A DNA stretch of 20,000 nt from contig NC_135561.1 in assembly GCF_964340395.1 (NCBI RefSeq), positions 14,887,961 through 14,907,960 of the forward strand. The letters are read 5' to 3'. Made by a program: the position numbers and the translations under genes. The notes below the pieces were generated by a model. It saw nothing but the letters and a program-made list of their open reading frames with translations, ran no database searches and was not told the origin of the DNA. Origin of the DNA: Glandiceps talaboti (taxonomy: Eukaryota; Hemichordata; Enteropneusta; Spengelidae). Positions 1-9,836 of this stretch are shown piece by piece. The first letter of the stretch is position 1, and each line of letters begins with the position of its first letter.

Positions 1-841
1 TTTTTTTATTTCATTAATGACGTATTATAACGTCATTTTTTTCCCGTTTTTCTGTAATTAGTTCAGTTTTTTCATGATGTCGAATTTATCGAATCTGTCT
101 GTGGACCGTGGCTCATTAACACTGAGAAATGTATGTCAGTTGACTACATACACGAGTGGACTTCATACGCACACACAGCGTGTTCGTGTAAACGCAGTCC
201 TTCAAGAGTGATAATACGTTGGGCAAATACAGAGTCAATCTCGTGTCAAAGCAAACGTTAAAGACTTATATACACACACACACCCCATGTCATCAAAAAT
301 TCATCGCGTTTTTCGTCTTAATCTATTCACTTACACGTCGTATTTTTAGATAATATACAGGAGGAGGATAAAAAAAAACACTCCCGTTTTGCGATTCATA
401 AAAAAAATTGTATCGGTTACCTGACACGCTTTGTTGATGACACGGTGATGGGGAAATTCATCTGATTACAATGGCTACCACGAGAAGCACGATTACCGAT
501 TACTGTCACGGTGTAATAATATATGATGGCACATAGTACCAAATACACGTATGTGTCTTCACCGTACAAGGGATACACTATGAAAATAAAGACTAAAACA
601 CTATATGAAAATTTAAAAAAAAAATACGACATCAAATATGGCAGGGATGCATAAATATATTATAATGGTTGGTAGAGCAACGTATTAGAGCTGAAACCCC
701 GAACTATTGTGGCAACATACCTTCCATATTGTATAGCTAGAACGTAATATTGTTTTCTATAAACTCCCTTTATTAATTCTCGTCCATGGCACATTTCACC
801 GTTCCATTACATTCACTGCATTGACTGCTATGGCCTTACAG
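1..841. other. AT-rich gene-free stretch with a small CRE-like inverted repeat
   Basis: No credible coding region is seen; reading frames are short and of random-looking composition. At 16-37 an 8-bp inverted repeat, AATGACGT (16-23) and ACGTCATT (30-37), brackets a 6-base AT spacer. It presents two opposed TGACGT half-sites of the type bound by CREB/ATF factors. Nothing nearby shows it is used. Homopurine and homopyrimidine runs, such as the A-tract near 371-378, are ordinary for such DNA. Confidence 0.6.
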
Positions 842-867
842 ACGCGCGCACACACACACACACACAC

Positions 868-962
<95 letters not shown>

Positions 963-1001
963 AATATATATATGATATATATAATATATACACACACACA
1001 C

Positions 1002-1059
<58 letters not shown>

Positions 1060-1088
1060 CGTGTGTACATATATTATATAATATATAC
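842..1088. repeat. Compound CG/CA/TA microsatellite
   Basis: A short CGCGCG start passes into (CA)n, then a TA run of about 90 bases, an interrupted section with (CA)n around 990-1002, and a second TA run ending near 1057. A decaying TA-rich tail follows. The alternating purine-pyrimidine order could adopt Z-DNA or cruciform forms. Open frames across it encode only Tyr-Ile or Cys-Val repeats on either strand and are artefacts of the dinucleotide repeat. Confidence 0.97.
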
Positions 1089-2810
1089 CGTGACCAGTAG
1101 TTTTTAATTGTCTCGGAGGACGACTAATTTTATCGCCAAATTAAGTAGTTAATATGCATATTTTCGATACATGTATACAAACTCAAATGTCGACTGAGTG
1201 TAGGGAAAATTCATAATTTTTTCGATGTAGGAAGTAATCGGAAAACGACGAGAGGACTTAGGTACTTAAAAGCTTTTCATCCATTGACTGCTATAATCAC
1301 AAATGATTTTCAATTAAATGTTATTGAATCCATAAGCCGTGGAAAATATCCCCAACTAAATGCATCTAATTTAGGGAATTATAACAAGTTGTCTGCTCCT
1401 ACAATGTTTTGTGTTACAATGTGCTTATTCAATAACATGAACTAAAATGTTCGAATTATTTCCCGCCAAAAAAAAGCTGTCGTCTGCTCATAAAACAACA
1501 ACAGATAAAACCTACTAAATGATGACATACGTGATAAGATAATAGTCGGTGCTTAGAAATTTCTGGGTTTTTCCGTTATTTATAGGCAGTTTATAAATTC
1601 ACTAAGTGCCTGTATTTTCTGTACCGACATTTTAGGACGGAGTCAGGGAGATTTATATAAACACAATTTGTGAGAAACACATATGCATGGATGGTTTTTT
1701 TGCTACGAACTTTCAAGTTGATACAGGATCAGCCGTTTTATCGCCCTTCCACCCCATTAGCCGTATTTCTTAGAGCAACCCACACCATTGCTTAAGTTAT
1801 AGTCTGGAACGCGATGGTTTTTTTTTCAAATCTTTATGAGCCGAAAGAAAAAGCAGCAAGCTGTGTCATTCATATTTGCCTTACTGTCACTGACAGTGAC
1901 ACAGCTGAAAATTTGCATATAAATGAAATAATCAACCAATCTCTCTCAAATTGATCAATGTTCAACATGAGGGGGAAAAATTATCTTGCTGATATGGCAA
2001 AAATCGCCCTTTTAAATACTGGATATTTCATGGCACGTTACCCACTTCAATATCTATCCCCTTCGGGTTTTACACATTGAATTAGTCAACTTGCAATATT
2101 CCTCAGCTCGGCGATAAGCATCAAACAAAAAAAAATGCCATAAATTTTCAAAAATTGCCCTCCGCTAATGTTTGAAATGTGACATGTTCCGTGCGCTGCT
2201 ATAGCAACGCTCAATAATTTCTCGTCAGTTAATTGAAATTTCTAGTGCTATATACCCTAGGAGCGCGAGCACTGAGCTGTTACACTACATAGCTAAAATG
2301 AAAACATTTTGTGTACAATTGATCAATTCATAGCGGTGATATGTACAAACGTCGGTTGAGAGACCTTGAAAATATTGAAAAACAATTTCTTGCTAAAATA
2401 CAACGTTTCGCGCCACCGATATTTAATAACAAACAGTTCTGAGTGGAACGTTGTAAATTTTTTTCACATATTTCCCCCGGCTAGCAACATGTCTTATGAC
2501 TTTTATCGCTGTCTAAACTGTGTCAGATCCCCCGTACATGATGTCGTTATATGTTATTTCTGTATTCAGTTGTCCGTTTGATATAAATTACAAGGACGTG
2601 GCGAGGCGGGGAAAAAAAACATGTTGCATACATGTATATTTCTCGTGTGCTATTCTTATCTTTGTCACGCCCTCTGTAATTCTGTAGTTGTCGTAATGTC
2701 GCGTTATTGATTCAACTGGCAGGTTATTATGATTGTGGTATTGTTGACATCGAGTTTAGAATACGAGTTGTCTAAACAGACTGTATGTCAGAGTGATACA
2801 TAACCCCTAT
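1089..2810. other. Gene-free AT-rich stretch
   Basis: No coding region, RNA gene or clear transposon is recognised. One structured spot is a 10-bp inverted repeat, AGCTGTGTCA (1859-1868) with TGACACAGCT (1897-1906). Its right arm overlaps a tighter hairpin, TGTCACT (1885-1891) with AGTGACA (1895-1901). The two pairings are mutually exclusive. A frame at 2366-2581 has no family resemblance and is not called. Confidence 0.5.
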
Positions 2811-3056
2811 TACAGCTAAAATGATGTAGACTTGGTGTTTCACTCATGTGACACGACGTTTAATACACATTTTCAGACAACTTTTACTGCACTGTGAATA
2901 GCAATGCTTATCATTGTTCAATGTGATTGGACAAAGGCTCCTACTATGTTTATTGTGTCTCTGTAATTATTAGCCTAGAGTTGAAATATGTCTAGCTCTG
3001 TGTCAAAAAACGTAAGGTCCATGGGAAAAACACCAACCTTCATCATTTTAGCTATA
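2811..3056 (-). mobile_element. TA-flanked MITE, Tc1/mariner-like, short copy
   Basis: The element proper spans 2813-3054 and is flanked on both sides by TA (2811-2812 and 3055-3056), the target duplication typical of Tc1/mariner elements. The left end begins CAGCTAAAATGATG and the right end is its near-complement CATCATTTTAGCTA; the inverted repeats extend about 30 bases with mismatches. The interior matches, in reverse complement, the element at 18800-19203. Matching stretches include TCAATGTGATTGG and TATTGTGTCTCTGT. There is no transposase frame, so it is non-autonomous and would depend on an enzyme encoded elsewhere. The superfamily call rests on the TA duplication and termini only. It lacks the ~150-base middle section present in the other copy. 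Confidence 0.85.
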
Positions 3057-3118
3057 AGCAGGCAAAATAGAGTATATTGTATGATGTAAGTCATCATACC
3101 TGTTGGAGAACTGTAAGT

Positions 3119-3143
3119 ATCATCGTCGTCGTCGTCGTCGTCG

Positions 3144-3181
<38 letters not shown>

Positions 3182-3182
3182 T
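3119..3182. repeat. (GTC/ATC)n trinucleotide array
   Basis: A pure block of seven or so GTC units passes directly into an ATC block on the same strand. It is the first of three trinucleotide arrays within 2 kb that share ATC on the plus strand. No coding frame around it is credible. Confidence 0.95.
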
Positions 3183-3394
3183 CATAAGGAACATGTATTC
3201 ATGTTTAAGCTCTGTTACAATTAAAAACTGAAAAATAATTGACATACAAAGGTAGTAGCTCGGGCGAACGAACGCACGCAAGTGAAAGTATAATTCAATG
3301 GTACATGATAATGTTCAACATGAACATGTAGAAACTAATTACAATACAAGCATCGGTAGCAAAAAAGTATATAGCCTGGTTTTGCATTGAAACT

Positions 3395-3430
<36 letters not shown>

Positions 3431-3435
3431 GTCAT

Positions 3436-3510
<75 letters not shown>

Positions 3511-3523
3511 CTACATCATCATC
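3395..3523. repeat. (ATC)n-(AAC)n composite trinucleotide array
   Basis: ATC units with two GTC interruptions occupy 3395-3464. A clean AAC block follows to about 3510, and a short CATCATCATC remnant closes the array. Frames through it give poly-Ser/poly-Thr on the plus strand or poly-Asp/Val/Met/Leu on the minus strand. These reflect the repeat, not a gene. Confidence 0.96.
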
Positions 3524-3630
3524 TTTACAAATGGAACATTTATTCGTATTTGCCCTGGCTATATACAAGGAAGTGGTAAACTATATACAACCAGATTTAA
3601 ACTGAATGCTTCCCGTAAGGGAATCACTAA

Positions 3631-4375
3631 TTATGCAAATAACTCATTAAACTAAAATAACTATGGTAACAGGCTTCTTTTGGACAAGTGTGCTTTCTTA
3701 GGTTAATGTATGTAAGAGTGTATGATACTGCTTAATGCAGTCTTAAGAATAAGATATAGCCTACTTACCGAAAATCATTAATTATGCAAATTATTCATTA
3801 ACACTGGAAGGTACATCAACTAACTTTATAGGACATACACAATTTGTTATGGTTCATGTATGTACTGAATTGTATTGAAATTGAAGTATGCAGTCGTAAG
3901 ATATAGCCTAATTACCAAGAATAATTAATTATGCAAATTATTCATTAACACTGAAAGGTACACCAACAAGCTTTACAGGACATATGCGATTGTTATGGTT
4001 AACGTGTGTACTGAATTATATTGGAATTGAAGTATGTATTCTTAAAATATAGCCTCATTACCAAAAATCATTAATTATGCAAATTATTCATTAACACTGT
4101 ATGGTGCATCAACAAACTTGATAGGACATATGTGTTTTCTTATGGTTAATGTGTGTACTAAATTATGTTGAATTTGAAGTATGTATTCTTAAGATATAGC
4201 CTAATTACCAAAACAATTAATTATGCAAGTTATTCATTAACGCTGTAAGATACATCAATGAATTTTATAGGACAAATGTATGTTGTTATGTTTAACGAAT
4301 ATACTAAATTATATTGAAATTGAAGTATGCAGTCTTAAGATATTGCGTAATTAGTTAATTTCATTAATATGCAAA
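3631..4375 (+). repeat. ~146-bp tandem core units of the pearl-like element
   Basis: The anchor TTATGCAAAT recurs at 3631, 3782, 3929, 4075, 4221 (as TTATGCAAGT) and about 4367 (as ATATGCAAAT). The spacings are 151, 147, 146, 146 and 146 bases. Each unit also shares ATTCATTAAC after the anchor, a 'TAGGACA' block, a 'GAAGTATG' block and an 'AAGATATAGCCT' block before the next anchor. The first and last units are the most divergent, which is common at the edges of an array. Confidence 0.93.
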
Positions 4376-4494
4376 TTTCTCTAATTAAACATTAACAGAT
4401 CTGGCTCAAAACCTAATCAGGTCTAGCTATTACCCTAAAGATTATATATCCCAAATTTCATTACAATTGAGCCAGCCGATGTTTAGAAAATGAT

Positions 4495-4497
4495 GAC

Positions 4498-4544
<47 letters not shown>

Positions 4545-4571
4545 CACACACACACACACAGACAGACAGAC
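4495..4571. repeat. (GACA)n / (CA)n microsatellite inside the pearl-like element
   Basis: About a dozen GACA units are interrupted by a CA run (4542-4560) and resume to 4571. The tract sits 14 bases before the terminal hairpin, where pearl-type elements carry their tetranucleotide tract. It is therefore likely part of the transposon and not an independent microsatellite. Confidence 0.93.
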
Positions 4572-4584
4572 ATTCCCCTTTTAA

Positions 4585-4610
4585 TACCTCCCGTATCCTT
4601 ACGGGAGGTA
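4585..4610. repeat. Perfect 11-bp terminal hairpin
   Basis: TACCTCCCGTA (4585-4595) pairs perfectly with TACGGGAGGTA (4600-4610) across the four-base loop TCCT. A GC-rich hairpin near the 3' end is the termination signal of Helitron-type rolling-circle elements, which is how it is read here. A bacterial-type terminator is excluded by the eukaryotic context. Confidence 0.9.
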
Positions 4611-4954
4611 AAAATGAGGAAAATTAGCAAAATACGAATGAGTTGGCTTAGTAAAAGTAAAATGTTCCTGATAAAATTGAATAAGGTGAACTAAAAAACG
4701 GTGGAGTATATATTTCAGTGTGAAGTCTATATATGTACAATTTGGACAATGGTGTTCTAAAACTTTAAAATGTTACAAAGAATCGGAAGTTTGGATAAAC
4801 AGGTAGTTTGAAAAGTTACATAGTGTTCATTGTTCATATGCAAAACAGGGAGGCAACGTAGGAATACATATCGTTCAACTGCCAGTTTGGTTACTATTTA
4901 GGCTGTATAATAAATGGTCATGATCATATGTAACATGTGAAATGCAGTTGGTTG

Positions 4955-5002
<48 letters not shown>

Positions 5003-5004
5003 CC

Positions 5005-5063
<59 letters not shown>

Positions 5064-5064
5064 C
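4955..5064. repeat. (ATC)n-(ACC)n-(AAC)n composite trinucleotide array
   Basis: An ATC block runs to about 5001, then ACC units to about 5019, then AAC units to 5064. The order and strand match the array at 3395-3523, but the flanking sequences do not look alike. Frames across it give homopolymer-like peptides only. Confidence 0.96.
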
Positions 5065-6254
5065 CCACCTCTACCACATTATTTCAATAAAAAATATTAC
5101 AAATGTTTGTTTTATTTTTGGTAAATATTCTTCATAGCTTTAGATTGTTCATAAACCTTAGTTATCTAAAATTAAACATATACACAAGTTATTATTCCGT
5201 ATTTCAAATCAAGTTCATACGATGTGCATTAGGAATACTAGGATGTTGGTCGTATTAGTTACATGTATCAGTAACGGTGAGATCTGTAACATGACAGTTA
5301 GGTAAACCGAATATATATTTTGATGATGTACTTTTTTTTTGGTGTACACAAATAATTAGTGGCAATGATGGCAGGGTCACTAAATGAACAAACATGCATA
5401 AACCGGCAGCTGATGATGTTATTTAGATATCCTGTGCTATTTTCAAGGAAAACATCAACAGATGAATACGACACTATAGACGAGTTTCATGTAATTGTAT
5501 ATTATTTCGATAAAAAATGACGTCTCAAGTTAGCCTATGTCCTTGAAAATCGGAGCTTAGTTGTGAACTATTCTACTTTTAATGAATCTACTAAGAGTAT
5601 ACAACCAAACCTTGATTGAATCGATGACTTAAACGGTACACTGCACTATAAATCAAAACAAATAATTAACGAGAACTTTAGCCTGTATGTCAAAAATAAT
5701 CATTGACAATAGGTAGGTAAACACACTTTGTATCGAATAGTTTCTCTACATTTTAAAATGCAAAGAGATTAATCAATGCTATACAAAAATCATACCTACG
5801 TAGGACTTTTTTTCGATGGACAGTAGCTAGGGTATTCTTGACATTATACAAAAAAATCAAAATCAGATATCAAATTGAAAAGAAAAAGATTTGTGAGGTA
5901 TTCCCATCTCCCCTCTCCCTTTTGTTTGTTCACGTTGTTGTAGTCATTTTCAATAAGCCTATATGATATTGAATTTGGCTATAAATAGTCGTTAGATGGC
6001 AGTGATATTGCTTGATTCGTTTTACTATACAACTCTCTCGAATAATGATTCACCTTGGAGACGATAAGAATGCGAATGAGGAGTAGAAACACTCGTTTTA
6101 GCCAAGAAAGCGATAACACATTCTCTGAGTATATTTTGAGGTAACCATTGCGCTCACATAAACCGTACTCCTTCTTTTTTATTCGGCAAGCTCTATAGAA
6201 TAATACATATAATTAATCTGGTTCCATTTTATATACTGTGTTTATGATTTTTTG
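5065..6254. other. Gene-free AT-rich stretch
   Basis: No coding frame, RNA gene or transposon end could be recognised. The sequence is unique-looking, with occasional A or T tracts (for example around 5332-5340). It runs directly into the left end of the CACTA-type element. Confidence 0.5.
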
Positions 6255-6517
6255 CACTATACGAAAAGTCAAATTTGCCCACCTTTACCCAACCTTTACC
6301 CTACCTGTGACCCACCTAACACCATCTCTGTCCAGGGGTAGTACGAGACGCAGTACCACTTTTGACTGTCTACAACCCCCAGGTGAGAGATCACCGGGAG
6401 TAAATTAAGTCAAAGGTGGAACTTCGTCTCATACTCACCACATTTACATATCCCCTGAGCAAGATTTTATACCCCGGTGGAAAGACATGGTCAAATATGA
6501 CTTTTCGTATAGTGTTG
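6252..6517 (+). mobile_element. CACTA-type foldback MITE, intact copy
   Basis: The element spans 6255-6514 (260 bp). It opens CACTATACGAAAAGTCA and closes with the exact inverse TGACTTTTCGTATAGTG, so the perfect terminal inverted repeat is 17 bp and extends to about 25 bp with two mismatches. TTG precedes it (6252-6254) and TTG follows it (6515-6517), a 3-bp target duplication. CACTA...TAGTG ends with 3-bp duplications are the signature of the CACTA (EnSpm) superfamily. An inner inverted repeat, around 6338-6367 and 6409-6438, would let most of the element fold on itself. No transposase frame is present. A second copy lies at 18286-18552. Confidence 0.88.
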
Positions 6518-6861
6518 GATAATAATTAATATCAAACAGCTGTTATATAGTTTATATGTTAGGGATAGTGAGGTCTTGAAGTGGGATAAATCCACACTCG
6601 AGTGCAACGACATACAAACTCTCAAAATGATTTATTTTCATAGTTTGAATGTAAATATAAAATTATATTACAAGATCACATATTTTATTGATTATCATAA
6701 ACTTGAAAATATGTAGAGAAACATAATGCTATATCTACCCCCTTATTTAACTACTCCTTCATTTGTTTTCCATTCCACTCCTACTGCGTCTTCCTTGTCT
6801 GTCTGTTTCTCTGTCCGTCTGTCTTTGTTTGTACGTCTTTCCATACGAACGTACGTCCGTA
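6518..6861. other. Gene-free AT-rich stretch grading into pyrimidine-rich DNA
   Basis: Unique-looking AT-rich sequence is followed from about 6796 by degenerate CTGT/CCGT-type repeats that lead into the C-run and CT array. The frames at 6726-7014 that read Ser-Leu repeats are produced by the CT array. No gene is supported. Confidence 0.6.
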
Positions 6862-7255
<394 letters not shown>

Positions 7256-7490
7256 TATATACACAACACACACACACACACACACACGCACGCGTACATG
7301 CTCAGACTCAGACAGACAGACAGACAGACATACATACATACATACATACATACATACATACATACATACACACACATACATACATACATACATACATACA
7401 TACATACATACATACATACATGCATGCATGCATGCATGCATGCATGCATACATACATACATGCATGCATGCATGCATGCATGCATGCATG

Positions 7491-7526
<36 letters not shown>

Positions 7527-7622
7527 TACATACATACATACATACATACATACATACATACATACATACATACATACATACATACATACTCGAACATGCA
7601 TGCATATAATAAATATATATAT
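7256..7622. repeat. Compound CA / GACA / TACA / TGCA microsatellite block
   Basis: The order is (CA)n to ~7291, (GACA)n ~7307-7330, (TACA)n with a CACACA break ~7329-7420, (TGCA)n ~7420-7447, a short TACA stretch, (TGCA)n ~7460-7491, (CA)n ~7493-7521, (TACA)n to ~7587, then a TGCATGCA remnant and a TA tail. TGCA units are self-complementary, so the two blocks could extrude as hairpins. Long frames on both strands (up to 143 codons) have four-residue periodicity (His-Thr-Tyr-Ile, Cys-Met-Tyr-Val) and are artefacts. Confidence 0.97.
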
Positions 7623-8956
7623 ACATTTAGAAGTGAACAAGTTGACCTTGACTATAGTGGTACTAATTTCCCTCTAAAAATTGCAAAAAGCGCCAAACTT
7701 AAATACGGCTTATGACCTACTTTCTCGGATTAAGGCAGTATGCATATTTAATATAGCATGATGGTTGTGTTACGGCGTTTAGTCAAACTGACTAATGAAT
7801 TATATAACAGTTGTACAGGTAGTTGTCTGATATTGAAATTCGTGAAACGTTATGACCCGAGGGGTAAAAATATAACACTATAAAAAATTAATACATAGGT
7901 AATATGGCGGTTGATAACTACGGAAAGGCAATGCAAATCGTTCACTGGTCATGTACTTTCAGTATGTTTTATAAATATGTACAGCAGGGCAATAAAAATA
8001 ATAGAATATTGAAAGTTTATAAATAAAATGAACAAATACAATTTTTTAGGGAATTTGTGATGAATACCAAACTTTAGCAGTAGTTGGGGACTCTACCTGA
8101 AATCTAATACATTAAATGTGTTATAATTACAACAAACTCACCGTCTGTTTTGATACAGCACAAAAGACATATTAAGGTACCAGCGAGTGTACCATTCACA
8201 GTCACACTATTGTAATTGTACGAACACTAAAATACGGGAATTATACCCTGATCGTTCTACGTCACTACGTCACTAAAACATGCGTTTACGTCATTGGTTC
8301 TGCGGTGTCCTTAATATGAGTTGTTCAGAATGATTACTATTATTTGCCCCAAAAATGCTTACGTTGAGCTGCACAGGTATAATGTATCATTTTCGAAATT
8401 TCTTAATACTCGAGATCTGTGGCTCCTCGTCTTCGACTCGTGATGACAAAGCCCCTTAGTTCGCTACACCTAATTGAAGGGAGTAAAATAATGCGGAACA
8501 TCATAATGTAAATATTTGAGCAATCGGCATATTTTCATTTGACAGTGTCTACAAAGTAACAGTTTGATAAAGACACAATATTTTAACCCAGCATCGTGTT
8601 TTCACGAGAATCAAGGATGAAATTCATTTTGTTTTTTTGTGACGTGAGGTAATCTCATTCCTTAGGGATAATAAATCACACATTGGAACGTGACAACTCA
8701 GTGTCTTCTATATCACGAGTAAAGTATAGGGATATATACACTTGTGAAAATTGCATGTTACGGTCGAATGTTGTCTTTGCACCACTGACTTTATGATGAC
8801 AAATACGTGGACGTATGCTTAGTGTGAATTGAAGCTCTTAAAGTAGTACACCTCTATCTAAGAAATAAAAAGTCTTAAACTGTTGCTGTCACTTTGTACA
8901 AGTAAACTACAACCTATTAACATTATGAGAACTAATTTTGAACTCTTCCCTTCCCC

Positions 8957-8957
<1 letters not shown>
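7623..8957. other. Gene-free stretch with a CRE/CCAAT-like motif cluster
   Basis: No coding region or transposon is recognised. The one notable point is a cluster of three TACGTCA motifs (8258-8264, 8266-8272, 8287-8293). The last is followed at once by ATTGG, an inverted CCAAT box. A small palindrome, GGTAC..GTACC, lies near 8177-8194. Whether any promoter exists here cannot be told from sequence alone. Confidence 0.45.
8258..8298. promoter_or_regulatory. Three CRE-like half-sites plus inverted CCAAT box (candidate)
   Basis: TACGTCA occurs three times in 36 bases, in the same orientation, and the last copy abuts ATTGG. CREB/ATF half-sites and CCAAT boxes often occur together in metazoan promoters. 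The nearest gene starts ~2.5 kb downstream and no exon is recognised between, so the role is speculative. The first two copies may simply be an 8-base tandem duplication (ACTACGTC). Confidence 0.25.

Positions 8958-8958
<1 letters not shown>

Positions 8959-9051
<93 letters not shown>
8959..9051. repeat. (CT)n array joined to (CG)n run
   Basis: About 39 CT units (8959-9037) run without interruption into a CG run (9037-9051). A polypyrimidine mirror repeat (triplex-prone) thus directly abuts an alternating CG tract (Z-DNA-prone). Ser-Leu repeat frames over it are artefacts. Confidence 0.97.
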
Positions 9052-9103
9052 ACTTTTATTTTCTGTCTCTCAGGCTCTGTGTGCACGTCTCTCTGCCTAC
9101 CTG

Positions 9104-9164
9104 CCTGTCTGTCTGTCTATCTGTCTGTCTGTCTGTCTGTCTGTCTGACTGACTGTCTGTCTCT
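9104..9164. repeat. (CTGT)n microsatellite
   Basis: CTGT units with a CTAT and two CTGA variants follow the CT/CG array after about 50 bases of degenerate CT/CTG sequence. It is the complement type of the GACA tracts seen elsewhere in the window. Confidence 0.93.
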
Positions 9165-9738
9165 GTGATACTTCTATTCTGGTCTAATATGACATGATCA
9201 TTGACATAAAAGTGGGGTCAGCAAACTACTTTTTTCTCTCAACGAGAACGATGTGGTCGTTATGTGATTTTACTTTTCATATACCTTTAAAATCGTCTTA
9301 TCGACTGAGCTAAAGAACTCTGGAGAATCAAAAGCAACTAGACGTGATAAGAATGTGTATCTGGGGCAGCATTTCTATCTGATTGTAATTGGAATGAGTT
9401 ATTCCTTTTCGTCGAAATGAATTAGATTTTCCATATTAATGAGGACGACACACACAACTTATCCTTTGCAATCATACGACGCATTGAATCCGTATTTCGG
9501 ATCGTAAAATTTCATGTGTTGCTGGAAGTCAACTGGTTCTATCGCTGTTCAATTTTATACTACAATCGCGCTAGTCTAAGACCATTCATCCTCGTTATTG
9601 AGGTCAGGAGAATATGTATGGGCTGTTTCGATAACCTTCAACCGTGCCTAGATATTTCACGTCAACACAAAGATCTTTTAAGACAACTTATGAGCACCTA
9701 GCGAGATAAACTGTGGTGATAGAAGTTTGTAGAGAACC
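9165..9738. other. Gene-free stretch
   Basis: Contains a 61-codon frame at 9516-9701 with no recognisable domain and no supporting context, which is not called. No RNA gene or transposon end is seen. Confidence 0.5.
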
Positions 9739-9822
9739 ACCCCGGAGAAGTAGGGTAGAACCCCGGAGAAGGAGAGTAGAATCCCAATGAACTAGGGTAG
9801 AACCATAATTGAGAAGTAGGGG
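9739..9822 (+). repeat. 21-bp minisatellite, four units
   Basis: Four consecutive 21-base units start at 9739, 9760, 9781 and 9802. The first two read ACCCCGGAGAAG- and ACCCCGGAGAAGG- and end in a GTAGA motif. The third and fourth are more diverged but keep the ATCCCA/ACCATA start and the TAGGG core. The array ends about 15 bases before the CTAC simple-sequence region. Confidence 0.85.
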
Positions 9823-9836
9823 GCATGCCATATCTA

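Larger units (their letters stand above)
3609..4615 (+). mobile_element. Pearl/Helentron-like non-autonomous element
   Basis: In order: a short left end with TCCCGTAAGG (3611-3620); about five imperfect tandem units of ~146 bp; a right arm with a GACA microsatellite (4495-4571); and a perfect hairpin at 4585-4610. The bases CCTTACGGGA (4598-4607) in the hairpin are the exact reverse complement of the left-end motif, giving subterminal inverted repeats. Tandem ~150-bp cores, a tetranucleotide tract before the right end and a 3' terminal hairpin are the known layout of the 'pearl' elements of bivalves (CvA type). These are regarded as non-autonomous relatives of Helitron/Helentron rolling-circle transposons. 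No Rep/helicase frame is present. Exact ends are uncertain by a few bases because such elements make no target duplication. The family assignment is from architecture, not a database match. Confidence 0.75.

Noticed and set aside
821-1081. Open frames of Tyr-Ile repeats on both strands
   Set aside because: They are translations of the TA/CA microsatellite; every frame of the repeat is open and there is no non-repeat coding sequence.
3295-3605. Poly-Ser/Thr, poly-Asp/Val and poly-Leu/Met frames
   Set aside because: All derive from the ATC/AAC trinucleotide array and cover both strands at once; the short unique ends show no domain.
4442-4630. Frame of Cys-Val-Ser-Leu repeats on the minus strand
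   Set aside because: It lies inside the pearl-like element's GACA tract and terminal hairpin.
9516-9701. 61-codon plus-strand frame
   Set aside because: No recognisable domain, no splice or promoter context, and a length expected by chance.
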